From: an uncultured Dongia sp.
GTDB lineage: Bacteria; Pseudomonadota; Alphaproteobacteria; Dongiales; Dongiaceae
Direction: 5' to 3'
NCBI RefSeq assembly: GCF_936916975.1
Contig: NZ_CAKZGO010000004.1
Span: forward strand, 806,001 to 870,000
Length of the DNA stretch: 64,000 nucleotides
The notes below the pieces were generated by a model that saw only the letters and a program-made list of their open reading frames with translations, ran no database searches and was not told the DNA's origin. The position numbers and the translations under genes were made by a program. Shown here piece after piece: positions 61,303 to 64,000 of the stretch (positions within the stretch are counted from its first letter, which is position 1; each line of letters starts with the position of its first letter).

Positions 61303-62478
61303 TAGTCCGAAGACTTCCATCTTGCCCGTCAGCCCACGCAACGTCTGTGAGCCGAGCGATTTCAGCCGCACGGCATTCTTCGCCGTCAGCGCGGCCAGCT
61401 CTCCCGACACCAAAATCGATTCACCCAACGCGCCGCACAGCGATTCCAGCCGTGCCACTTCATTGACGGCTTGGCCGATCACCGTGAAATCCAATCGCCG
61501 GCTGGTGCCGATATTGCCGTAATGCACCGTGCCGACATGAATGGCGATGTCGAGGGCCAGCGGCAGGTCACTCGCAGCGAGGCGTGCTTGGGCGTCCAGC
61601 GCTGCATCGATGGCAAGGTCAGCCATGACGCTGTCCGGCTGGCCCTCATCCAGCATGAATACCGCAAGGACACCGTCGCCCATGAATTTCAGGATCTGGC
61701 CGCCCTGCGCTTCGATCGCGTCACCGACGCAATCGAAGCTGTTGTTGAGAGTCGCGAGCGTGACGTCGATCGGCTGCTCGGCGCTGTAGCGCGTGAAGCC
61801 GCGGAGATCGGCGAACATGAGCACGGCGCGAACATTCTGGACGCTGCCGCGAGTGATCGCCCCACGCAGCACGCGGAGGCCGGCGTCCTTGCCGACATAG
61901 GCCGAGAGCACATTGCAGGCGCTTTCAACGACCGTCAGAGACTTGATGGCCGCGGCCAGCGCGCGGACCAGCGGTCGCAACTCATCAACCTGGGTGTCCG
62001 AGAAACCAGCCTCGTGCATCGTCGCCCAGGAACTCAGCACGCCCATCTCGCCGCCTTCGATGTGCTGTACGTTCCATTGGAAGAGATGCGCATAGGCGAC
62101 CCAATCGGTGAGGCCCATTTCCTTGAGCTCGGCGAACAAGGCGTATTCGTTGGTCATCGCCGGATCGGTCAGGCGCTGGCGCATTGTGCCGATGCGATTG
62201 CGCGCCATCTGGGCGAGCGGCCCCTGTCGCCAGGCGAGGCTCGATTCGCCATGGGGAAAGGAGGCGAGATAAGCGCCGTCATCCCGTTCCCAGGTCAGGG
62301 AGTGCGCCCGGATCGTGGGATCCAGTGCGGCCGTCGCGATCACCGCGCGCGCGAGGTCGAAGCCGAGTTCATTCAGTCGTTCGCAGAAGCCGGCGACCAA
62401 TTCCTTGAGCGGCAGGCCGGAGAGCGCTGCTTCCACCAGCCAGGTATGGAGGGTGATCACATCGTCAGCCCGCGTCAT
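61288..62478 (-). CDS. Class III adenylate/guanylate cyclase
   Basis: The 396-residue soluble protein has an N-terminal region of about 200 residues of unknown type, then a class III cyclase domain (about residues 205-390). The metal Asp lie in VRAVLMFADLRGFTRYS and ILKFMGDGVLAVF. The transition-state Arg/Asn region is VIGQAVNEVARLESLC. It should make cAMP or cGMP; the substrate-specifying residues were not resolved. The protein ends SPSP, with its stop in a type A' repeat. The pentapeptide-repeat gene is just upstream on the same strand. Confidence 0.9.
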   Translation of the reverse strand: MTRADDVITLHTWLVEAALSGLPLKELVAGFCERLNELGFDLARAVIATAALDPTIRAHSLTWERDDGAYLASFPHGESSLAWRQGPLAQMARNRIGTMRQRLTDPAMTNEYALFAELKEMGLTDWVAYAHLFQWNVQHIEGGEMGVLSSWATMHEAGFSDTQVDELRPLVRALAAAIKSLTVVESACNVLSAYVGKDAGLRVLRGAITRGSVQNVRAVLMFADLRGFTRYSAEQPIDVTLATLNNSFDCVGDAIEAQGGQILKFMGDGVLAVFMLDEGQPDSVMADLAIDAALDAQARLAASDLPLALDIAIHVGTVHYGNIGTSRRLDFTVIGQAVNEVARLESLCGALGESILVSGELAALTAKNAVRLKSLGSQTLRGLTGKMEVFGLSPSP

Positions 62479-62482
62479 GGCA

Positions 62483-63529
62483 CTAGCTCCGCAGGCCGCG
62501 CGTCTTGAGCCCTAGGCCCGGGATCTCGCCGGTCTTGGCGTCGCCGGCAGCAAGCCCGCGCTGATGCGCGTCGCGGAGATCGGCGCCACGCATATCGGCG
62601 CCGCGCATGTCGGCATCGGAAAGATTAGCACCTTGCAGGTCAGTGGCGAGCAGCCAGGCCCGGCGCAGATTGGTGCGCGTCAGGCGACAGCCGACCAGGC
62701 GCGCCGCGGCAAGATTGGTGCGGGAGAGATCGAGGCCGGAGAGATCGAAGCCTTCCAGTTCCAGACGCTGCCCTGCCTGGCCCAGCGTGTCGACCCAGCG
62801 CGCATGCAGGCCGAGGCGTTCCGTCACCTCGCCGGCGGAGAGGCGTGGCGCCGAGCCCACCGGCAATTGCGCCGTGCGCACCTGGTCGCGGGTAATCTGA
62901 TCAACCGAGGCGTGGCTGAAATCAGCGTCCTGCAATTCGGCATTGGTGAGGCGGATCGCCTGCAGGTCGGCGCTGGCGAAATTCGCCTTGCGCATGTCGG
63001 CGCCGGAGAAGTCGGTCTCCAGCATATAGGAGCCGGAAAAGTCGACGCTCACCAGTTTGGCGTCCTTGAAGATGGTCTGGGCGAGCTTGGCGCCCCGGAA
63101 GCGGCAGGCCGGGGCCTCATCCCAATTCTTGCCGGCGGCACCATCGCGCTGACTGAAATCCTGCCGTAGATCGGCGGCCGCAAGCGCTGTCCGCGTCATA
63201 TCGCTGCCATGGAAGACGGCCCCGCGCATGTCGGCACGTTCGAAATTGGCGCCGGTCATGTCGGCCTCGTCGAACACGGACCCGGTCAATACCGCACCGC
63301 GAAAGATGGTACCGCGCAGATTGGTGCGTTCCAGGTTGCAGCGCACCAGATAGGAATCGGTGAAATCCATCAGGCTGAGGTCGAGCTTGGAGAGATTGCA
63401 TTCGGTGAGCATCAGACGCTGGCCGTTGACCCGGCCCAGGCGCCAATTGCGATGCACCTCCGCCAACCGGCGCAGCGCGCCGGCATTGAGGGTCAGCTTC
63501 TTGAGTACCTTGGGTGCCTGCGGATCCAT
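62483..63529 (-). CDS. Pentapeptide-repeat protein
   Basis: The 348-residue protein has a long right-handed quadrilateral beta-helix made of A(D/N)LXX units in at least three runs: residues about 40-115 (LSKLDLSLMDFTDSYLVRCNLERTNLRG), 140-205 (CRFRGAKLAQTIFKDAKLVSVDFSGSYML) and 265-320 (LEGFDLSGLDLSRTNLAAARLVGC). Some family members mimic DNA and inhibit gyrase; most have unknown roles. The ATG at 63529 is one codon after a GTG. The gene is four bases upstream of the cyclase, so they are probably co-transcribed. Confidence 0.9.
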   Translation of the reverse strand: MDPQAPKVLKKLTLNAGALRRLAEVHRNWRLGRVNGQRLMLTECNLSKLDLSLMDFTDSYLVRCNLERTNLRGTIFRGAVLTGSVFDEADMTGANFERADMRGAVFHGSDMTRTALAAADLRQDFSQRDGAAGKNWDEAPACRFRGAKLAQTIFKDAKLVSVDFSGSYMLETDFSGADMRKANFASADLQAIRLTNAELQDADFSHASVDQITRDQVRTAQLPVGSAPRLSAGEVTERLGLHARWVDTLGQAGQRLELEGFDLSGLDLSRTNLAAARLVGCRLTRTNLRRAWLLATDLQGANLSDADMRGADMRGADLRDAHQRGLAAGDAKTGEIPGLGLKTRGLRS

Positions 63530-63586
63530 CACCGGACCAGATCATGACGCGTCGAGTCGCGTCACTGTGCCGCTCCGGCCCGCGCC

Positions 63587-64000
63587 TCACAAGCCCCAAG
63601 TGACGTCGTCGGTGACGGTCAACCGCCAACCGGGCGCCGTGGGTGAGGGCGGCTGGAAATGGACCAGCGCGGTGTTGTGGATGTCGGTGCCGATCGGCAG
63701 GCCCATCAGATGCTCGAGCGCCCAGACCAGCCCGCCATGGGCGACGATCAGAACCGGCCCCTCCAGGGCAAGCGCCTCCTGCATGCCGTGCCGGACACGG
63801 GTGGCAAAATCCGCAAAGCTCTCGACGCCCGTGACAAACTCTCCTTGCCGCCAGGTGCCGAACCATTCCCGCGCTTCGGTTCCCTCATAGGGGCCGACAT
63901 CGAATTCCTGCAGCCCATCGAGGAAATGGATCGGCAGGCCGAGATCGCGGTTGAGAATCTCCGCCGTGCGCCGCGCGCGCGACAAGGGCGAGGCGGCGAT
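63587..64000 (-). CDS. Histidine phosphatase family protein (N-terminus beyond window)
   Basis: The reading frame is open to the right edge, so the first part including the RHG motif is missing. The visible 137 residues include ASPLSRARRTAEIL, typically about 50 residues after RHG, and FDVGPYEGTEAREW. The second catalytic His is in VLIVAHGGLVWALEHL. It is related to the gene at 42936. It lies upstream of the pentapeptide-repeat gene on the same strand, 57 bases from it. Confidence 0.85.
   Translation of the reverse strand: MAASPLSRARRTAEILNRDLGLPIHFLDGLQEFDVGPYEGTEAREWFGTWRQGEFVTGVESFADFATRVRHGMQEALALEGPVLIVAHGGLVWALEHLMGLPIGTDIHNTALVHFQPPSPTAPGWRLTVTDDVTWGL

Noticed and set aside
1-64000. 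tRNA or rRNA genes
   Set aside because: No cloverleaf with a T-loop GTTCGAATC-type core in proper context, and no rRNA-like sequence, was found by eye.

Overview
The window is high-GC chromosomal DNA from an alphaproteobacterium, most likely a Rhodospirillales-type organism. The evidence is the sdhCDAB gene order, a mesaconyl-CoA hydratase of the ethylmalonyl-CoA pathway next to it, the leuD/leuB/asd cluster, a BigR-type persulfide sensor, a FixK/FNR box and many ATGA-coupled genes. I found no rRNA, tRNA, CRISPR array, insertion sequence or prophage. Genus-level placement is inference.

Layout. 1-4.5 kb: end of a dipeptide/oligopeptide ABC operon (permease, permease, two ATPases, binding protein). 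4.9-12.2 kb: secreted CARDB-like protein, chemoreceptor, pirin, MttB-family methyltransferase without pyrrolysine, and a frameshifted membrane protein. 12.5-21.2 kb: D-aminopeptidase DppA, a membrane histidine kinase, a CadC-like regulator with TPRs, an NmrA-like protein plus cupin pair, a nitrilase-family amidase, a sterol-desaturase-like protein and a cysteine-free rhodanese. 21.4-27.8 kb: LysR/choline-sulfatase divergent pair, quinone-oxidoreductase/LysR divergent pair, and a bigR-yeeE/yedE-flavin reductase sulfur cluster. 27.9-34.4 kb: HAD phosphatase, TipF-like degenerate EAL protein, pyrD, an S24-like regulator with no catalytic serine followed by an unknown gene behind a GTTC-N7-GTTC box, and an aminotransferase. 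34.5-43.5 kb: TerB, DinG-like helicase, PAS-GGDEF-EAL protein, XRE regulator, AmpG-like transporter, SelW-like protein and a histidine phosphatase. 43.8-48.5 kb: leuD, leuB, a universal stress protein and asd. 49.1-52.5 kb: a two-gene accessory locus of mosaic base composition. 52.7-64 kb: pdxY, an SDR, a hypothetical, mch, sdhCDAB, an adenylate cyclase, a pentapeptide-repeat protein and an incomplete histidine phosphatase.

Main discoveries. (1) asd is preceded by what looks like a complete transcription attenuator: a promoter, a 48-residue leader peptide whose last 22 residues hold ten Thr, four Lys and two Ile, an antiterminator and an intrinsic terminator. Its control residues are products of the pathway that asd serves. 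(2) Intergenic repeats form two palindromic superfamilies. One keeps a fixed skeleton but swaps its hairpin stems with full compensatory change. A 26-base three-arm mini-palindrome sits in the apical loop of one member of each superfamily. Two arms of another repeat supply the stop codons of two convergent genes. (3) The 49-52.5 kb locus encodes a 717-residue protein with a GC-rich 5' end and AT-rich 3' end, followed by a 393-residue unknown. That layout resembles polymorphic effector loci. (4) bigR appears to be transcribed as a leaderless mRNA from a promoter whose -10 lies inside a near-perfect palindrome. (5) sdhCDAB has a leader of about 144 nt with three hairpins that I cannot assign to a known class.
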